A DNA stretch of 11,504 nucleotides from NCBI GenBank assembly GCA_002293275.1, contig DBCX01000010.1, positions 11,835 to 23,338 on the forward strand, given 5' to 3'. This DNA is from Cyanobacteria bacterium UBA947 (GTDB lineage Bacteria; Cyanobacteriota; Vampirovibrionia; Gastranaerophilales; Gastranaerophilaceae). Position numbers and translations under genes: made by a program. Shown one piece after another: positions 10,712 through 11,504 of this stretch; position 1 is the first letter of the stretch; each line of letters opens with the position of its first letter. The notes beneath the pieces are model-generated. The model made no database searches and was not told the origin of the DNA. It was given only the letters and a program-made list of their open reading frames with translations.

Positions 10712-11504
10712 TTTAGCCGCCCCTTGAACGCCAGCAGGTATTCTGTTTTAAACACCAAATTCAACCCCAAGTACACAATCGCCATAACCGCACCCGCGGC
10801 TAAAATCTTCGGCACAGCTGCAAGCGGCAGCGCGGCAGCGGCAAAACCCGCAGCCAGTGTGAACATTCCGGCACCGAGCATTTTACCAAGGTTGCCCAAA
10901 AGCCGCCAATAGCGCAAGCTTATGTGCCGGCGCACCAGCACAGCCAGCACGCACGCGTTAACCAGCGTCACCAGCGACGTTGACAGCGTTATCCCGCCGA
11001 TCCCCCAGCCCATCACCGAGATGAACACCCAGTTGAGCGCGAACTTCAAAATAATTGACGCAAACGCCACAACAAACGGCGTTTTCGCGTCGTTAAACGA
11101 GTAATACACGCGCGTTATGCAATCTCTGAACACGTACGGCAGAATTGACACCGATAAGAACCACAAACCTTCCGTTACCATAAACGTTGCCCTTGAGTCA
11201 AACGCCCCGCGCTCAAATACAAGACTCACGCACGTTTGGCCCAGCACAAAAAGGAACACCATAATCGGTATCCCTATTAAAAACAGTGTCCCGACGCCTT
11301 TGTTGAAATATTCCCTGATGCCTTCCAAATCACCTTTTGCTGCCAGCCTTGAAAACACTGGGAACAACGGCACCAAAAACGCCGCCGCCAAAAGCCCGAC
11401 CGGGAACTGGAACGCCCTGTTTGCATACCCGATTGCCGTCCACGCGCCCTCACGGATTTCCGATGCAAAAAACATATCCACATACACGTGCAGCTGCCCG
11501 ACCG
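10705..11504 (-). CDS. murJ: Lipid II flippase MurJ (MviN), C-terminal part; truncated by window edge
   Basis: About 266 C-terminal residues of a MATE/MOP-superfamily membrane protein. The frame stays open to the window edge, continuing upstream as VGQLHVYVDMFFAS, so the N-terminal half is outside. Family features: AIGYANRAFQFPVGLLAAAFLVPLFPVFSRLAAKGD, the FERGAFD block, RVYYSFNDAKTPF, and a run of hydrophobic segments (roughly seven or eight predicted helices) to the C-terminus. MurJ moves undecaprenyl-linked peptidoglycan precursor across the inner membrane. The conserved AFQFPVGL and VFERGAFD stretches make the assignment firm over general MATE transporters. It ends in KGRLKW, overlapping the start of the Sua5/YrdC gene by 7 bp. 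Promoter and start codon lie beyond the window. Confidence 0.93.
   Translation of the reverse strand, partial: VGQLHVYVDMFFASEIREGAWTAIGYANRAFQFPVGLLAAAFLVPLFPVFSRLAAKGDLEGIREYFNKGVGTLFLIGIPIMVFLFVLGQTCVSLVFERGAFDSRATFMVTEGLWFLSVSILPYVFRDCITRVYYSFNDAKTPFVVAFASIILKFALNWVFISVMGWGIGGITLSTSLVTLVNACVLAVLVRRHISLRYWRLLGNLGKMLGAGMFTLAAGFAAAALPLAAVPKILAAGAVMAIVYLGLNLVFKTEYLLAFKGRLKW

Overview
The window looks like chromosomal housekeeping DNA from a Gram-negative bacterium. Lipid A/KDO biosynthesis (kdsA) and the lipid II flippase MurJ sit among proline, tyrosine and methionine-salvage genes, pheS, rarA and a threonylcarbamoyl-AMP synthase gene. Coding DNA is of middling GC content. Two AT-richer patches (about 3980-4650 and 9645-10110) hold small uncharacterised genes. 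Two of those small proteins start with an MRIxPI...F motif that I associate, from memory only, with gut Vampirovibrionia (Gastranaerophilales). I hold that lineage assignment loosely.

Layout, left to right: a 1-218 spacer with a palindromic repeat and possibly the 3' end of a gene; an M16 peptidase homologue without its zinc motif (-); the kdsA / MBL-fold hydrolase / pheS operon (+); two small genes with a shared N-terminal motif (-); the proB-proA-tyrA operon (+); mtnA (-); rarA (+); a small helical protein (-); an XRE-type regulator (+); then a Sua5/YrdC-type gene and the 3' part of murJ (-), which runs off the right edge. Transcription units alternate strand almost one by one. Divergent pairs are 14-71 bp apart, and all four convergent pairs overlap at their stop codons or 3' ends. 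No stretch over 300 bases lacks a gene. I see no tRNA, rRNA, CRISPR array, transposase or convincing intrinsic terminator.

The most striking content is a family of about 61-68 bp hairpin-forming repeats sitting in frame inside three unrelated essential or biosynthetic genes: pheS, tyrA and the Sua5/YrdC gene. Each copy adds roughly 20-24 residues to a loop. The copies are 84-92% identical to the pheS copy and read in different frames and on both strands. Two base-pair-preserving double substitutions support the hairpin. This resembles the Rickettsia palindromic elements in principle, but I do not recognise the sequence.

A second pattern concerns expression. Five promoter-proximal genes (M16, kdsA, proB, mtnA, rarA) have an extended -10 box (TGn + hexamer) ending 7-8 nt before the ATG and no Shine-Dalgarno, which predicts leaderless mRNAs. 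The xre gene has a -10-like box at the same spacing without TG. Operon-internal genes instead carry Shine-Dalgarno sequences and mostly overlap the previous gene by 4 bp. The mtnA/rarA pair is extreme: two such promoters interlock in a 14-bp gap.
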